Positions 1 through 9,695 of a stretch of DNA of 64,000 nucleotides are shown in pieces; position 1 is the first letter of the stretch; each line of letters starts with the position of its first letter. Position numbers and translations under genes: made by a program. This DNA comes from Asanoa hainanensis (lineage in GTDB: Bacteria; Actinomycetota; Actinomycetes; Mycobacteriales; Micromonosporaceae): positions 496,001-560,000 of the forward strand of contig NZ_FZPH01000001.1 in assembly GCF_900188485.1 (NCBI RefSeq), given 5' to 3'. Under the pieces are notes generated by a model. The model searched no databases. It had not been told where the DNA came from and worked only from the letters and a program-made list of their open reading frames with translations.

Positions 1-128
1 TTGGTGATCCCGTGGTTGCGGGCCAGGTAGTAGGCGGTGGCCAGGCCGTGCCCGCCGGCCCCGATCACGACGACGTCGTAGCCACGCTTGGGCGAAGGGT
101 CGGCCCAGAGGAAGTCGGGGTGCGTCAC
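1..128 (-). CDS. soxB: Sarcosine oxidase subunit beta (5' end only)
   Basis: Only the first ~42 codons are inside the window; the gene runs off the left edge. From a GTG at 126-128 the minus strand reads an N-terminus with [13 protein letters not shown] followed by the dinucleotide-binding stretch [18 protein letters not shown]. The short lead and the [12 protein letters not shown] variant are characteristic of the beta subunit of heterotetrameric sarcosine oxidase, which oxidises sarcosine to glycine and passes the methyl carbon to tetrahydrofolate. The start overlaps the stop of the dimethylglycine oxidase gene (GTGA, 125-128), so the two are probably translated together and act consecutively. 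The other subunits (delta, alpha, gamma) would be expected just beyond the edge. Confidence 0.85.
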   Translation of the reverse strand, partial: MTHPDFLWADPSPKRGYDVVVIGAGGHGLATAYYLARNHGIT

Positions 129-2509
129 GCGCGTAGCCGTTCCATGCGCGGGTCGAACAACGGCTCGGCGGCGACCGTAGCCGGCACACGGCGGTCGAAG
201 TAGCCTATGTGGACGGTCTGGCCGGGTGTCGCCAGGGACGCGGGCAGCCAGGCGTAGGCGATCCCGGTGCCGACGGTGTAGCCGTACGCCGCGCTCGTGA
301 CGTGCCCGACGCATTCGTCACCGGCATACACCGGCTCCTTGCCCATGACGACCTCCGCGAGGGTCAGGCAGGTCAGCCGGCGGGCGAGGTTCGTCCGCGA
401 CGCCAGCGCCGACCGGCCGAGGAAGTCACCCTTGTCCAGCTTCACCGCGAAATCCAGGCCGGCCTCGTACGGGTCGTGCTCGTAGGTCAGGTCGGTGCCG
501 AACAAGCGGTACCCCTTCTCCAGCCGCAGACTGGCGAACGCACCCCGGCCGCCGGCGACGATCCCGAGCTCCTGCCCGGCCGCCCACAGCGTGTCCCAAA
601 GCTTGAGGCCGAGGTCGGCCGTGGTGTACAGCTCGTAGCCCAGCTCGCCCACATAGGACAGTCGCAGGGCGGTGACCGGAACGGTTCCGATGTACGTCCG
701 CCGGGCTCGGAAGTAGCGGAAGGCCTCGTTGGAGAAGTCGTCGACCGTCAGCGACTGCACCAGGTCCCGCGCCCGCGGCCCCCAGACGCCGACGCAGCAG
801 GTGCCGGCGGTGGTGTCGCGGACGGCGACCGAGCCGTCGGCGGGCAGGTGCCGGGCGAACCAGTCGACGTCGAGCGGGCCGTTGATGCCGACCTGGAACT
901 CGTGCGGGCCGAGCCGGGCCACCGTGATGTCGCTGCGGACGCCGCCGTCGACGTCGAGCAGCAGGCAGTAGGTGACCGTGCCGACCGACCGGTCGACATT
1001 CCCGGTCGTGAGCCATTGCAGGTACGCGGCGGCTCCGGGGCCGGTCACCTCGACCCGTTTGAGCGTGGTCATGTCGTAGAGAGCCACCGTCTCGCGAGTC
1101 GCCAGCGCCTCGGCACCCACGATCGGCGACCAGTAGCGCGCCGCCCAGGGGTGAGGCGCCGGGACTTCGCGACCGGGCAGGAGAGCGGCGTTGTGGCCGT
1201 ACCACTGCGGCCGCTCCCAGCCCGCGAACTCGAGGAACGCGGCGTCGAGAGCGAGCTGCCGGGGATAGAACGGCGTCGTGCGCAGCGGTCGCGGTGACTC
1301 CATCGGCTGCAGCGGGTGGATGACGTCGTACACCTCGACGTAGTTCTGGCAGCCCCGGGCCAGCACGTAGTCGGGCGCGAGCTGGTGGGGCTCGAACCGG
1401 TTGAGGTCGCACTCGTGCAGGTCGAACGACGAGCAGTGCCCGCGGGCGAGCCACTCGGCGACCGCCCGGGCCACGCCGGCCGAGTGGGTGACCCAGACCG
1501 CCTCCGCGAACCACAGGCCCGCCACCGCCGCGGACGGGCCGAGCAGCGGCATGTTGTCGGTGGTGAACGAGAACAGCCCGTTCATGCCCTCCTCGACCTT
1601 GGCCTCCCGCAGCGCCGGCAGCAGGTCCTGCGCGGCGGCCCAACCGGGCTCGAAGTCGTCGGCGGTGAACGGCAGCACCGACGGCATCGGCCCGGGCACG
1701 ATGTCGTCGGCCGCGATCGGCATCGGGCGGTGCCCGTAGTAGCCGACGCCGACGCGGTCGAACCGCTCGCGCAGGTAGAGGTCGGCGTCCTGGTGCCGCA
1801 GGATCGGCCGCACCGCCTCCGCCTGCTGGCCGGCCAGCGCCGGAAGCGGATCGGTCCAGCCGAACTGGTGGGCCAGCGGCGTCAGGGGCAGGCTCTGACC
1901 CACCATCCGCGCGACACGCGGCCCCCAGATCCCGGCGCAGCAGACGACGATGTCGGCGGGCACCTCGCCACGGGACGTGACGACACCGCTGACCCGGTCG
2001 CCCACGACCCGGATGTCCAGCACCTCGTGGCCATCCAGAACCCGGACGCGCGCTCGGGCCAACTGCGCCGAGACCGCCTGGACCGAGTTCGCCACTCCGT
2101 CACCCGGCACGTGCAGTCCTCCGAGGACCGGGCCCAGCAGGTCGTGAAGGCCCGCGCACTCGGCAGGAGAGAGCACCCGCCCGGCGCCGCCCCACGCGGT
2201 CAACCAGCCCTGGCGGCGGTGCAGGTCGGCCAGCCGCGCCTCGCTCGTCGCGACCTCGAGGCTGCCCACCGGCGCGAAGCAGCCCAGGCGGGTCAGCTTG
2301 TCGATGGTGTAGCGGGCGAACCCTGTCATCACCTTCGCGGCGTTGGTCTGGAACACCAGGCCGGGCGCGTGCGAGCTCGACCCGCCCGGCCGCGGCAGGG
2401 CGCCCTGCTCGACGACGGTGACGTCGGTCCAGCCCAGCGCCGACAGCTCGTCGGCGAGCGCGGCCCCGACCACGCCGGCTCCGATGATGACGACCCGCGG
2501 CGCTGCCAT
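125..2509 (-). CDS. dmg: Dimethylglycine oxidase, FAD plus folate domains
   Basis: The 794-residue protein converts N,N-dimethylglycine to sarcosine in the cytoplasm and traps the methyl carbon on tetrahydrofolate. The N-terminal half is a DAO-type FAD domain ([16 protein letters not shown] at residues ~5-20, [15 protein letters not shown] near 43-57). The C-terminal half (about 430-790) is a GcvT-like folate domain with [34 protein letters not shown] and [16 protein letters not shown]. The whole length resembles the ~830-residue Arthrobacter-type dimethylglycine oxidase rather than the mitochondrial dehydrogenase. It lies 10 bp after the betaine-binding protein gene and overlaps soxB, fitting successive demethylation of imported betaine. 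A sarcosine dehydrogenase activity cannot be excluded from sequence alone. Confidence 0.9.
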   Translation of the reverse strand: MAAPRVVIIGAGVVGAALADELSALGWTDVTVVEQGALPRPGGSSSHAPGLVFQTNAAKVMTGFARYTIDKLTRLGCFAPVGSLEVATSEARLADLHRRQGWLTAWGGAGRVLSPAECAGLHDLLGPVLGGLHVPGDGVANSVQAVSAQLARARVRVLDGHEVLDIRVVGDRVSGVVTSRGEVPADIVVCCAGIWGPRVARMVGQSLPLTPLAHQFGWTDPLPALAGQQAEAVRPILRHQDADLYLRERFDRVGVGYYGHRPMPIAADDIVPGPMPSVLPFTADDFEPGWAAAQDLLPALREAKVEEGMNGLFSFTTDNMPLLGPSAAVAGLWFAEAVWVTHSAGVARAVAEWLARGHCSSFDLHECDLNRFEPHQLAPDYVLARGCQNYVEVYDVIHPLQPMESPRPLRTTPFYPRQLALDAAFLEFAGWERPQWYGHNAALLPGREVPAPHPWAARYWSPIVGAEALATRETVALYDMTTLKRVEVTGPGAAAYLQWLTTGNVDRSVGTVTYCLLLDVDGGVRSDITVARLGPHEFQVGINGPLDVDWFARHLPADGSVAVRDTTAGTCCVGVWGPRARDLVQSLTVDDFSNEAFRYFRARRTYIGTVPVTALRLSYVGELGYELYTTADLGLKLWDTLWAAGQELGIVAGGRGAFASLRLEKGYRLFGTDLTYEHDPYEAGLDFAVKLDKGDFLGRSALASRTNLARRLTCLTLAEVVMGKEPVYAGDECVGHVTSAAYGYTVGTGIAYAWLPASLATPGQTVHIGYFDRRVPATVAAEPLFDPRMERLRA

Positions 2510-2519
2510 GGACCCTCCT

Positions 2520-3479
2520 TCAGCTCTTGATCCAGGCCTTCCACACGTCGGAGTTGGCCTCGACCCACTTCTTCGCGGCGTCGTCGTCGGAGAGCTTGTT
2601 GACCGCGATGTCCAGCGCCACCGCGTTCTGGTGCTCGTTCGTCCACTGGAAGTTCTTGATCAACGCGGCGGCCGGGCTGCCGGAGTCGGCGAACTTCTTG
2701 CTGACGATCTTGTCGAGGTCGAAGGGGGCGTAGTCGCAGGCGACCTTCGCCGGATCGGCGTCACAACCGGCCGTGTACGGCGGGAGGTTGACGTGGACGA
2801 GCTTGACCTCGCTCAGGAACCACTGCGGCTCGTAGAAGTAGCCGATCATCCACTGTTTCTGCTGCTCGGCCGTCCGGAACGCCTGGATCAGCGCGGCTTC
2901 ACTGCCGGCGTACACCACTTTGAAGTCGAGCTTGAGGTTCTTGACCAAGGCCTCGTCGTTCGTGACGAACGACGGGTCGCCGAGCAACAGTTGGCCCTTG
3001 CCACCGGACTCGGAGGTCTTGAACCTGTCCGCGTACTTGTTTAGGTTGTTCCAGTCGGTGATGTCCGGGTACTCCTGCGCCAGCCACGGCGGCACGTACC
3101 AGCCGATGATGCCCTTGTTGCCGGTCAAGCCGTACTCGACGGCCACCTTCTGCTGTTCGATGTAGGTCTTCTTTAGGTCGGGGTGGCCCCAGTTCTCCAG
3201 GACCACGTCGACCGCGCCGGTGCCGAAGCCCTGCCACGACACCTCTTCGGTGAGGTTCTTCTTGGTGACCGTGCAACCCAGTTCCTTGGTCGCGAGGTAC
3301 GCGATGACGGCGGCGTCGGCCTGGTAGCCGACCCACGGGTTGACCGCGATGTTGACCGTGCCGCAGGCCGCCTTGCTGGGCTCCCCGGACGACCCGGAGC
3401 TCTCGATCTTCGAACCGCAGGCGGTCAGCGCGAGGGTGCCAACCGTGACGACCGCTATGAGCTTGCCTGTTTTGTTCAC
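2520..3479 (-). CDS. proX: Glycine betaine/choline-type ABC substrate-binding lipoprotein
   Basis: This 319-residue OpuAC-domain protein binds a quaternary amine outside the membrane and delivers it to the ProW-like permease. A GTG start at 3477-3479 is preceded by a strong GGGGGAGG ribosome-binding site and overlaps the permease stop (GTGA). The signal peptide ends in a lipobox (TVGTLALTACGSK), so the protein should be lipid-anchored. Mature-domain features include INIAVNPWVGY-like and LENWGHPDLKKTYI segments and several tryptophans (WQGFGTG, GWYVPPWLA, DWNN) of the kind that form aromatic boxes around trimethylammonium groups. It is the third gene of the proV-proW-proX-dmg-soxB order, so the likely ligand is glycine betaine or dimethylglycine; proline betaine is possible. 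Confidence 0.88.
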   Translation of the reverse strand: MNKTGKLIAVVTVGTLALTACGSKIESSGSSGEPSKAACGTVNIAVNPWVGYQADAAVIAYLATKELGCTVTKKNLTEEVSWQGFGTGAVDVVLENWGHPDLKKTYIEQQKVAVEYGLTGNKGIIGWYVPPWLAQEYPDITDWNNLNKYADRFKTSESGGKGQLLLGDPSFVTNDEALVKNLKLDFKVVYAGSEAALIQAFRTAEQQKQWMIGYFYEPQWFLSEVKLVHVNLPPYTAGCDADPAKVACDYAPFDLDKIVSKKFADSGSPAAALIKNFQWTNEHQNAVALDIAVNKLSDDDAAKKWVEANSDVWKAWIKS

Positions 3480-5476
3480 TGATCCCTCCCCCTTCTCGTG
3501 CCGGCGTCCATGCGCCGGGCAGCTGCCTGGGTGGTGCGGTCGAGCAGGACGCCGAGCAGCACGACCGCGACGCCGGCCGCCAGGCCCTTGCCGTAGAGGT
3601 CGGACTGGGAGAACCCGGCGACGACGAGATAGCCGAGGGCACCGGCGCCGACGAGGCCGCCGACCACCACCATCGACAGGACGTAGATCAGGCCCTGGTT
3701 GGCGGCGAGCGTCACCGACTGGCGGGCCAGCGGAAGCTGGACCTTGGTGACGACCTGCCACGCGCTGGAGCCGGAGGAGGTCGCCGCCTCGACGACGGTG
3801 GCCGGGACGCCCCGCACGCCGTCCGCGACGAGCTTGATCGCCACGGGTGCCGCGAACACGACGGCCGCGACGATGGCGGTGAACCGGCTCGCGCCGAACA
3901 GGCCGAGGAACGGCACCAGGTAGACGAACGCCGGCATCACCTGCGCCGCGTCGAGGGTCGGGCGGATCAGCGCGTCCGCCCGGTCGCTGCGCCCCATCCA
4001 GACCCCGACCGCGATGCCCAGTGCCATGACGATGACCGTGGCGACCAGGGTGGCGGCCAGCGTGACCATGGCCTCCTGCCACAGGCCGGTGGCGACCAGC
4101 AGCCCCAGGCAGACCGCGACGGTCGGCACGATCCGCGGCCCGGCGACGATCCACGCCAGGGCGAGCACGACCGCGGACACCAGATACCAGGGTGACTGCG
4201 CGATCAGGGCCTGCAGCGGGTTCAGCAGCCCGTAGCTGATCGCGTTGCGGATGGCGTCGGTGACGGCGCCCAGGTGGAGTTGTACCCAGTCGCTGGCGTC
4301 GGTCACCCCGGCGGCGACCTGACCGCCGACGACGCCGGTGCCCGCCGGGCCGGGGAAGAAGGCCGCCCAGACATAGGTGTACGACAGGTACAGCGCGACC
4401 GCCGCCGCGACTCCCAGCCCGGCCAGCACGATGCGCCGCCGGCCGCGGGCCTTCGGACCCAGGCGGTAGCGGGCTTCGACCCGGTCGCGTGCGGCGGTGG
4501 TGACCCGGTCCAGCACGATCGCCATGATCACGATGGCCAGCCCGGCGCGGAACGCGGTGCCGACGTCGAGGGTCTGCAGCGCGCGCAGGACGACCTGGCC
4601 GAGCCCCGGCGCGTCGATCAGCGCGGCGATGGTGACCATCGACAGCGCGCACATGACGGTCTGGTTGACGCCGAGCACGATCGTGCGCTTGGCCAGCGGC
4701 ACCCGGACCGTGCGCAGCAACTGCCACTTCGTCGCACCCAGCGAGGTGCCGGCCTCCACGGAGGAGAAAGCCACGGTGCGGATGCCGTGTGCCGTGATGC
4801 GGATGACCGGCGGCATCGCGTAGATCAGGGTCGCGATGACGCCCGAGGCCGGGCCGATGAGGAAGAACAGCGTCAGCGGCGCGAGGTAGACGAACGTCGG
4901 CATCGTCTGCATGAAGTCGAGGACCGGCGTGAGCACCCGATGGAGCCGGTCGGACAGGCCGGCCCAGATCCCGAGCGGGATGCCGATGACCAGGCAGATG
5001 AGCACCGCGGCCACGGTCAACGCCAGGGTGTCCATGCTCTGCTGCCAGTAGCCGAGCAGGCCGAACGAGGTGAACCCGGCCGCGGTCAGCACGGCGACGC
5101 GCAGGTTGCCGGCGGCGTACGCGGCAAGGGTGGCCACCACGACGACACCCAGCCAGCCGATCAACGGCACCGGCCGCCCGTACGCCGGTTGGCTGATCAG
5201 AGATTGGAGGAACACCGTCAGCGCGTCGACGGCCTCGCGGATCACGTCGAAGAACGCGCTGAAGACCGGGCTGCTGCCCCGGGTGTTGTTGATCGCGTCG
5301 CGCAGGTCGTTGAGCCGCTCGTGCAGGGACGTGAGCTCCGACGTGGACAGCGCGAGGGTGTCCTGGCCGTGCAGCGGGATCCACAACAGCACCCAGACCG
5401 CGACCACACCGCCGAACAGCCAGCTCCGCGGCAGCCGCGCGGCCCGGCGGACCGCCCCGGCGCTGAGCGTGGTCAT
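3476..5476 (-). CDS. proW: ProW-type ABC permease with two permease domains in one chain
   Basis: The 666-residue integral membrane protein is the channel of a betaine importer. It is about twice the usual ProW length and contains two complete binding-protein-dependent transport domains. The EAA loops read [14 protein letters not shown] in the first half and [15 protein letters not shown] in the second. A periplasmic stretch rich in [13 protein letters not shown] lies near residues 45-60. A tandem chain would replace the usual homodimer with a single asymmetric polypeptide. The start overlaps the proV stop (ATGA, 5473-5476) and the end overlaps the binding protein start. The tandem arrangement is known in some actinobacterial and other betaine transporters, so it is uncommon rather than new. 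Confidence 0.88.
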   Translation of the reverse strand: MTTLSAGAVRRAARLPRSWLFGGVVAVWVLLWIPLHGQDTLALSTSELTSLHERLNDLRDAINNTRGSSPVFSAFFDVIREAVDALTVFLQSLISQPAYGRPVPLIGWLGVVVVATLAAYAAGNLRVAVLTAAGFTSFGLLGYWQQSMDTLALTVAAVLICLVIGIPLGIWAGLSDRLHRVLTPVLDFMQTMPTFVYLAPLTLFFLIGPASGVIATLIYAMPPVIRITAHGIRTVAFSSVEAGTSLGATKWQLLRTVRVPLAKRTIVLGVNQTVMCALSMVTIAALIDAPGLGQVVLRALQTLDVGTAFRAGLAIVIMAIVLDRVTTAARDRVEARYRLGPKARGRRRIVLAGLGVAAAVALYLSYTYVWAAFFPGPAGTGVVGGQVAAGVTDASDWVQLHLGAVTDAIRNAISYGLLNPLQALIAQSPWYLVSAVVLALAWIVAGPRIVPTVAVCLGLLVATGLWQEAMVTLAATLVATVIVMALGIAVGVWMGRSDRADALIRPTLDAAQVMPAFVYLVPFLGLFGASRFTAIVAAVVFAAPVAIKLVADGVRGVPATVVEAATSSGSSAWQVVTKVQLPLARQSVTLAANQGLIYVLSMVVVGGLVGAGALGYLVVAGFSQSDLYGKGLAAGVAVVLLGVLLDRTTQAAARRMDAGTRRGRDQ

Positions 5477-6549
5477 GGCTCTTCCGCCACGATCACGCGC
5501 AGGATCGCCTCGTCGTCCACCATGCCGACCAGCTCGCCGTCGTGGACGACCTTGACCGGCGCCGCCGACGAGAGGACCGCGCGGACGGCGTCGCGCACGA
5601 CCACGTCGGCGCCGAGCTCCGGACCGTCGAGTGGATCATCGGCGCGGACCGGGCGCATCACCCAGCGGATGGTCAGCACGTGCGACTTGGGCACGTCGGC
5701 GACGAAGTCCCGCACGTAGTCGTCGGCGGGCGCGCCGACCACCTCGTCCGGGCGTCCGATCTGGACGGCCGCGCCGTCGCGCATGATCAGGATGCGGTCA
5801 CCGAGGCGCAGGGCCTCGTGCAGGTCGTGGGTGATGAAGACCATCGTCTTGCCGACCTCGTGGTGCAGCCGCAGGACCTCGTTCTGCATGTCCCGCCGGA
5901 TCAGCGGATCGAGCGCGGAGAACGGCTCGTCGAAGAACAGGATCCGCGGGTCTACGGCGAGGGCCCGGCCGAGACCGACCCGCTGCTGCATGCCGCCGGA
6001 GAGCTGGTCCGGGAAGTGGTCCGCGTAACCGCTGAGGCCGACCAGGTCGAGCACCTCGCCGGCGCGCCGGAGCCGCTCGGCCTTGGCCACACCGCGGATC
6101 TCCAGCCCGTACGCGACGTTGTCCAGCACGCGCCGGTGCGGCAACAGCCCGAAGTGCTGGAACACCATGGCGAACCGGTGCCGGCGCAGCTCGCGCAGCC
6201 GTCGCTGGTCGGCGGCGCGGAGGTCCTCGCCCTCGATCAGCACGTCGCCGGAGGTCGGCTCGACGAGGCGGGTCAGGCAGCGCACGAGAGTCGACTTGCC
6301 GGACCCGGACAGGCCCATCACCACGAACACCTCGGTCGGCGCCACGGTGAACGAGATGTCGCGGACGGCCGCGACACATCCGGTCCGCTCCAGGAGCTCG
6401 GGGCGCGGGAGCTCGGCCAATGGGGTGCCGACGATCTTGTCCGCGCGCGGCCCGAACACCTTCCAGAGCTTCGACACGGCCAGCGCCGGCGGGCCGTCCT
6501 GGACGGTGGCGGCGGGCACCCGTTCGGCACTGATCAACGGCTCTGGCAT
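5473..6549 (-). CDS. proV: ProV-type ABC ATPase for betaine uptake
   Basis: The 358-residue cytoplasmic ATPase drives the adjacent permease. It has Walker [10 protein letters not shown] (about residue 78), the Q-loop [10 protein letters not shown] typical of ProV/OpuAA, signature LSGGMQQR and Walker [13 protein letters not shown]. An N-terminal [13 protein letters not shown] lead and a C-terminal extension after residue ~285 ([27 protein letters not shown]) look like one degenerate CBS-type repeat, the part that senses osmotic strength in OpuA proteins. Only one repeat-like segment is visible, so osmotic gating may be reduced, which suits a nutritional transporter. It is the first gene of the transport/oxidase operon and starts 102 bp after the mttB-like gene on the same strand. 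Confidence 0.9.
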   Translation of the reverse strand: MPEPLISAERVPAATVQDGPPALAVSKLWKVFGPRADKIVGTPLAELPRPELLERTGCVAAVRDISFTVAPTEVFVVMGLSGSGKSTLVRCLTRLVEPTSGDVLIEGEDLRAADQRRLRELRRHRFAMVFQHFGLLPHRRVLDNVAYGLEIRGVAKAERLRRAGEVLDLVGLSGYADHFPDQLSGGMQQRVGLGRALAVDPRILFFDEPFSALDPLIRRDMQNEVLRLHHEVGKTMVFITHDLHEALRLGDRILIMRDGAAVQIGRPDEVVGAPADDYVRDFVADVPKSHVLTIRWVMRPVRADDPLDGPELGADVVVRDAVRAVLSSAAPVKVVHDGELVGMVDDEAILRVIVAEEP

Positions 6550-6651
6550 GGGTGCCTCGATGTCTGCGCGCAGTCCGGTGTGGTCGGTCCCAGCTGATCA
6601 GTCGTGATATTTCGCGACAGTATCCGTACGGCCGTCACGGCCCGTCAAGGT

Positions 6652-8091
6652 TCAGTCGCCGAGTTCCTTTCGCCGCCGGACGACGTACTCGTCCAGCTCC
6701 GCGCGGATCGCGTCGTCGAGCGGCGGTTGCTCGTACTCGTCGAGCTGCTTGCGGGCGATCTCCCCCGCCCGGGCCGCCGCGTCCTGGCCGCCGTTGCGCA
6801 GCCAGCGCTCGTAGTTCTCCGACGACGAGAGCAGCGGGCGGTAGAAGCACGTGCGGAACCGCTCCAGCGTGTGCGCCGCCCCGAGGAAATGGCCGCCGTG
6901 CCCGACCTCGGTGTGCGCGTCGAACGCCAGCGCCGCCTCGTCGATCTCCAGCGGCGTGAACTCCACCTGGAGCATGCGCAGGATCTCGACGTCGACCACG
7001 AACTTCTCGTAGCCGGCCACCAGACCGCCCTCGAGCCAGCCGGCCGCGTGCATGACCCAGTTCGTGCCGGCCAGGAACGTCGGCAACATGGTCATCATCG
7101 CCTCGTACGCCGACTGCGCGTCGGCCGACTGGCTGGAGGTCAGGCCGCCGCCGGTGCGGAACGGGAGGCCGAACCGGCGGGCGATCTGTCCCGTGCAGAG
7201 CAGGCCGATCGCCGACTCCGGCGTGCCGAAGCACGGCGAGCCGGACTGCATGTCGATGTTGGACAGGAAGGACCCGAAGATGACCGGCGAGCCGGGCCGG
7301 ACGAGCTGCGACAGGGCGATCCCGGTCAGCGCCTCGGCCATCTGCTGCACGAGCGTCGCCGGGATCGACACCGGCGACATCGCGCCCATCAGCAGGAACG
7401 GGGTGATGACGACGGCCTGGTTGGCGGCGCTGTATTCGAGCTGCGCGTCGAGCATCCGGTCGTCCCAGCGCAGCGGTGAGTTGCAGTTGATGAGCGAGAT
7501 CGTCGCGGGCGTACGCTCGATCGACTCCCGCCCGCCGAACAGGATCTCGGTCATCGCGATGGTGTCGCGGGCGTTGCCGCCGGACACGACGTTGCCCATG
7601 TAGACCTTGTCGGTGAGCGTCTGCAACGCGTAGACCATGTCGAGGTGGCGCGAGTCGAGCGGGGCGTCGTTGGGCTCGCAGATCACCCCGCCGGCCGAGT
7701 CGAGCTGCGGGAACCGTTGAGCGAGCTTGGTGAACCGGCGGAAGTCGTCCATGGTGGCGTCGCGGCGGACCTGCCCGTCACGGACGAACGGTGGCCCGTA
7801 GACCGCGCTGAACGCCATGTGGTCACCGCCGAGGTGCACGGTGTTGGCGGGGTTGCGGGCCTGCACGTCGAACTCGCGCGGCGCCTTGGCGACCTGCTCG
7901 AGCACGAAGTCCGGGTCGAACGTGACCAGGTTGCCCTCGACCGTCTGCCCGGCCGCGCGGAACAGGTCGAGGGCCCGGTCGGACACGAACTCGACGCCGA
8001 TCTCGCTGACGATCCGCCGCCAGCCCTTGTCCAGGACGGCCATCGCGTCTTCGGAAAGGATCTCGTACCGGGGCATCGTGTTTCGGAACAT
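6652..8091 (-). CDS. MttB-family (non-pyrrolysine) methylamine:corrinoid methyltransferase, probably acting on glycine betaine
   Basis: The 479-residue protein belongs to the trimethylamine methyltransferase superfamily (COG5598). These TIM-barrel enzymes move a methyl group from a quaternary or tertiary amine to a Co(I) corrinoid protein. The reading frame is uninterrupted, so it lacks the in-frame UAG of pyrrolysine-containing MttB; the non-Pyl branch includes glycine betaine methyltransferase MtgB. Supporting segments are MPRYEILSEDAM, GSPCFGTPESAIG, FRTGGGLTSSQSADAQ and NWVMHAAGWLEGG. The start at 8091 follows AAGGAGG with short spacing. It faces the IclR/corrinoid operon and precedes the betaine importer, so betaine (product dimethylglycine) is the favoured substrate. 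Proline betaine or carnitine are alternatives. Confidence 0.85.
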   Translation of the reverse strand: MFRNTMPRYEILSEDAMAVLDKGWRRIVSEIGVEFVSDRALDLFRAAGQTVEGNLVTFDPDFVLEQVAKAPREFDVQARNPANTVHLGGDHMAFSAVYGPPFVRDGQVRRDATMDDFRRFTKLAQRFPQLDSAGGVICEPNDAPLDSRHLDMVYALQTLTDKVYMGNVVSGGNARDTIAMTEILFGGRESIERTPATISLINCNSPLRWDDRMLDAQLEYSAANQAVVITPFLLMGAMSPVSIPATLVQQMAEALTGIALSQLVRPGSPVIFGSFLSNIDMQSGSPCFGTPESAIGLLCTGQIARRFGLPFRTGGGLTSSQSADAQSAYEAMMTMLPTFLAGTNWVMHAAGWLEGGLVAGYEKFVVDVEILRMLQVEFTPLEIDEAALAFDAHTEVGHGGHFLGAAHTLERFRTCFYRPLLSSSENYERWLRNGGQDAAARAGEIARKQLDEYEQPPLDDAIRAELDEYVVRRRKELGD

Positions 8092-8120
8092 CCGGCCTCC
8101 TTGACGCGATGGTCGGCCCG

Positions 8121-8126
8121 ATTTTA
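8121..8126 (-). promoter_or_regulatory. Putative -10 box of the mttB-like gene
   Basis: Read on the minus strand this is TAAAAT, the best -10 hexamer in the 86-bp divergent spacer. It lies about 30 bp upstream of the ATG at 8091. The matching -35 position falls on the palindrome at 8144-8155, which would let a bound repressor block this promoter. Confidence 0.45.
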
Positions 8127-8143
8127 CGCTCATCAATTGAAAC

Positions 8144-8155
8144 TGTAGTTCTACA
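8144..8155. promoter_or_regulatory. Candidate IclR operator between mttB-like and iclR genes
   Basis: TGTAG-TT-CTACA is a perfect 5+5 inverted repeat with a 2-bp centre in the shared divergent promoter, 22 bp before the iclR GTG. The surrounding sequence is unusually A+T-rich for this genome (TTGAAAC on the left, AATATGGAAC on the right). The position over the -35 of the mttB-like promoter supports control of both directions by the neighbouring IclR protein. This is an inference from position and symmetry. Confidence 0.5.
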
Positions 8156-8177
8156 ATATGGAACTCCGGAGTCGCGT

Positions 8178-8948
8178 GTGGGCAACCAGCAGACCGGCAC
8201 GCAGGCGGTCGATCGGGCCGCCGAGTTGCTGACGCATGTGGTCGAGGCGGCCGGGCCCCGGTCGTTCACCTCGCTGGTCGAGGAGACCGGCCTCGCGAAG
8301 TCCACCGTGTCCCGGCTGCTCCACGCGCTCGAACGCCACCGGCTCGTGCAGCGCGACCGCAGCGGCGTGTTCCGCCCCGGCGCGGTGTTCGCCGTGTACG
8401 CGGCCCGGCAGGGCGTCGGCAGCGACCTCGTCGAGCTGAGCACGCCGACGCTGGACCGGATCGGCTCCCGCACAGGCGAGACCGTCAACCTCGCGGTGCC
8501 CCGCGGTGACGCGGTGGTCCAGGTCGCACAGGTCGACAGCGTGCACCTGCTCGGCACCACCAACTGGGTCGGGCTGAGCGTGCCCGCGCACTGCTCGGCC
8601 CTCGGCAAGGTGTTCTACGCGTTCCGCACGCTGCCGCTGCCGACCGGCACGCTCGAACGCCGCACCCCACGGACGATCACCGACCGCACCGATCTCGAAC
8701 GCGACCTCGCCACCGTGGTCCGGCGCGGCTACGCGGTCGCCCACGAGGAGCTGGAACCCGGTCTGGTGGCCGTGGCCAGCCCGGTCCGCGCGCGGGACGG
8801 CGCCGTCGTCGCCGCGATCTCCGTCTCCGGCCCCACCGCCCGGATCACCGACCGACGGGCCGAGCAGATCGGCGCGCTGCTGGTCACCGAGGCGGCGACG
8901 CTGTCATCGATTCTCGGCCACACCGCACGAACGGAGGGCGCCGCATGA
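8178..8948 (+). CDS. IclR-family transcriptional regulator
   Basis: The 256-residue protein has an N-terminal winged helix (residues ~8-70: AVDRAAELLTHV, LAKSTVSRLLHALERHRLVQRD) and an IclR effector domain with the usual C-terminal signature (RRGYAVAHEELEPGLVAVASPVR split over ~180-205, then AAISVSGPT). I chose the GTG at 8178 because CCGGAG lies six bases upstream and the homologous region begins there; an ATG at 8109 would overlap the promoter. It is divergent from the mttB-like gene and is the first gene of the corrinoid operon, so it probably senses betaine or a breakdown product. Confidence 0.87.
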   Translation: MGNQQTGTQAVDRAAELLTHVVEAAGPRSFTSLVEETGLAKSTVSRLLHALERHRLVQRDRSGVFRPGAVFAVYAARQGVGSDLVELSTPTLDRIGSRTGETVNLAVPRGDAVVQVAQVDSVHLLGTTNWVGLSVPAHCSALGKVFYAFRTLPLPTGTLERRTPRTITDRTDLERDLATVVRRGYAVAHEELEPGLVAVASPVRARDGAVVAAISVSGPTARITDRRAEQIGALLVTEAATLSSILGHTARTEGAA

Positions 8949-9019
8949 GGGAGCTTGCGACCGAATCATTTGGCTCAGTAGCCCGAGTCATGCCCGCGCG
9001 AAGCGCGGTGGGCGCATGA
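8945..9019 (+). CDS. 24-codon ORF inside an intercistronic palindromic element
   Basis: An ATG overlapping the iclR stop (ATGA, 8945-8948) opens a 24-codon frame beginning MRELATESFG whose TGA overlaps the ATG of the corrinoid protein gene (ATGA, 9016-9019). The frame therefore bridges the two genes with four-base overlaps at both ends and no untranslated bases. It may only be a way to carry ribosomes across a repeat element; the peptide has no recognisable domain. It resembles short elements placed just before gene starts in Micromonosporaceae, which I cannot confirm here. Confidence 0.4.
   Translation: MRELATESFGSVARVMPARSAVGA
8994..9008 (+). repeat. Short hairpin of the intercistronic element
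   Basis: CCGCGC-GAA-GCGCGG forms a perfect six-pair stem with a three-base loop, ending eight bases before the corrinoid protein ATG. The hairpin would sit in the ribosome-loading region, so it may tune expression of the downstream gene or be a dispersed REP-like sequence. Confidence 0.55.
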
Positions 9020-9681
9020 CTCCCGAGGAGATCCTCCAGGGCCTCTACGACCAGACGCTCGTCGGCAACGCGCCGGCGGTGCTCGACCTGACGAACGCCG
9101 GCCTCGACGCCGGGATGGCCCCGGAGACGCTGCTGTTCGACGCGCTCATCCCGTCGCTGGAGGAGGTCGGCGCCCGGTTCGAGCGGGGCGACTTCTTCGT
9201 GCCCGAGATGCTCATCGCCGGCCGGGCCATGGCGGGCGCGCTCGAACGGCTGCGCCCGTTGCTCGCCGAGACCGGGGTGGCGACGCTCGGCACGTTCGTC
9301 ATGGGCACCGTCAAGGGCGACGTGCACGACATCGGCAAGAACCTGGTCAACATCATGCTGGAGGGCGCGGGGTTCCACGTGATCGACCTCGGCGTCCAGG
9401 TCTCGCCGGAGAAGTTCATCGAGGCGATCCGCACGTACAAGCCGGACATCGTGGGCTTCTCCGCGTTCCTCACCACCACGATGCCGATGTTCAAGGCCAA
9501 CATCAACGCGCTGGTCAAGGCGGGCCTGCGCGACCAGGTGATCGTCATGGTCGGCGGCGCTCCGGTCACCCAGGAGTACGCCGACGCGGTGGGCGCCGAC
9601 GGCTATGCCGCCGACGCGTCCGCCGCCGTCAAGAAGGCCAAGGACCTCATGCAACGCCGGCGGGTCATGGCAGCGACGTAG
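9016..9681 (+). CDS. Corrinoid (B12-binding) methyl-carrier protein, MtbC/MtgC type
   Basis: The 221-residue cytoplasmic protein carries the methyl group between methyltransferases on a cobalamin cofactor. An N-terminal helical cap (residues 1-90, EEILQGLYDQTLVGN, LIPSLEEVGARFERG) is followed by a Rossmann-like B12 domain with KGDVHDIGKNLV; His104 is the expected lower cobalt ligand of the DxHxxG motif. The end (MVGGAPVTQEYADAVGADGYA) matches the nucleotide-tail pocket. Length and layout equal those of anaerobic methylamine systems. It precedes the pterin methyltransferase by 14 bp and should accept methyl from the divergent MttB-like enzyme. Confidence 0.93.
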   Translation: MTPEEILQGLYDQTLVGNAPAVLDLTNAGLDAGMAPETLLFDALIPSLEEVGARFERGDFFVPEMLIAGRAMAGALERLRPLLAETGVATLGTFVMGTVKGDVHDIGKNLVNIMLEGAGFHVIDLGVQVSPEKFIEAIRTYKPDIVGFSAFLTTTMPMFKANINALVKAGLRDQVIVMVGGAPVTQEYADAVGADGYAADASAAVKKAKDLMQRRRVMAAT

Positions 9682-9695
9682 AGGGGTGTAGCGAC

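Noticed and set aside
209-5719. Long plus-strand frames (209-1297, 1316-2530, 4274-5719) opposite the oxidase and transporter genes
   Set aside because: They are Arg/Gly/His-rich antisense frames caused by high G+C third positions; none shows a domain, and the minus frames match known families along their full length.
6652-8091. Possibility that the MttB-like protein uses pyrrolysine
   Set aside because: The frame has no internal TAG and is full length; no pyrrolysine-insertion genes are nearby.
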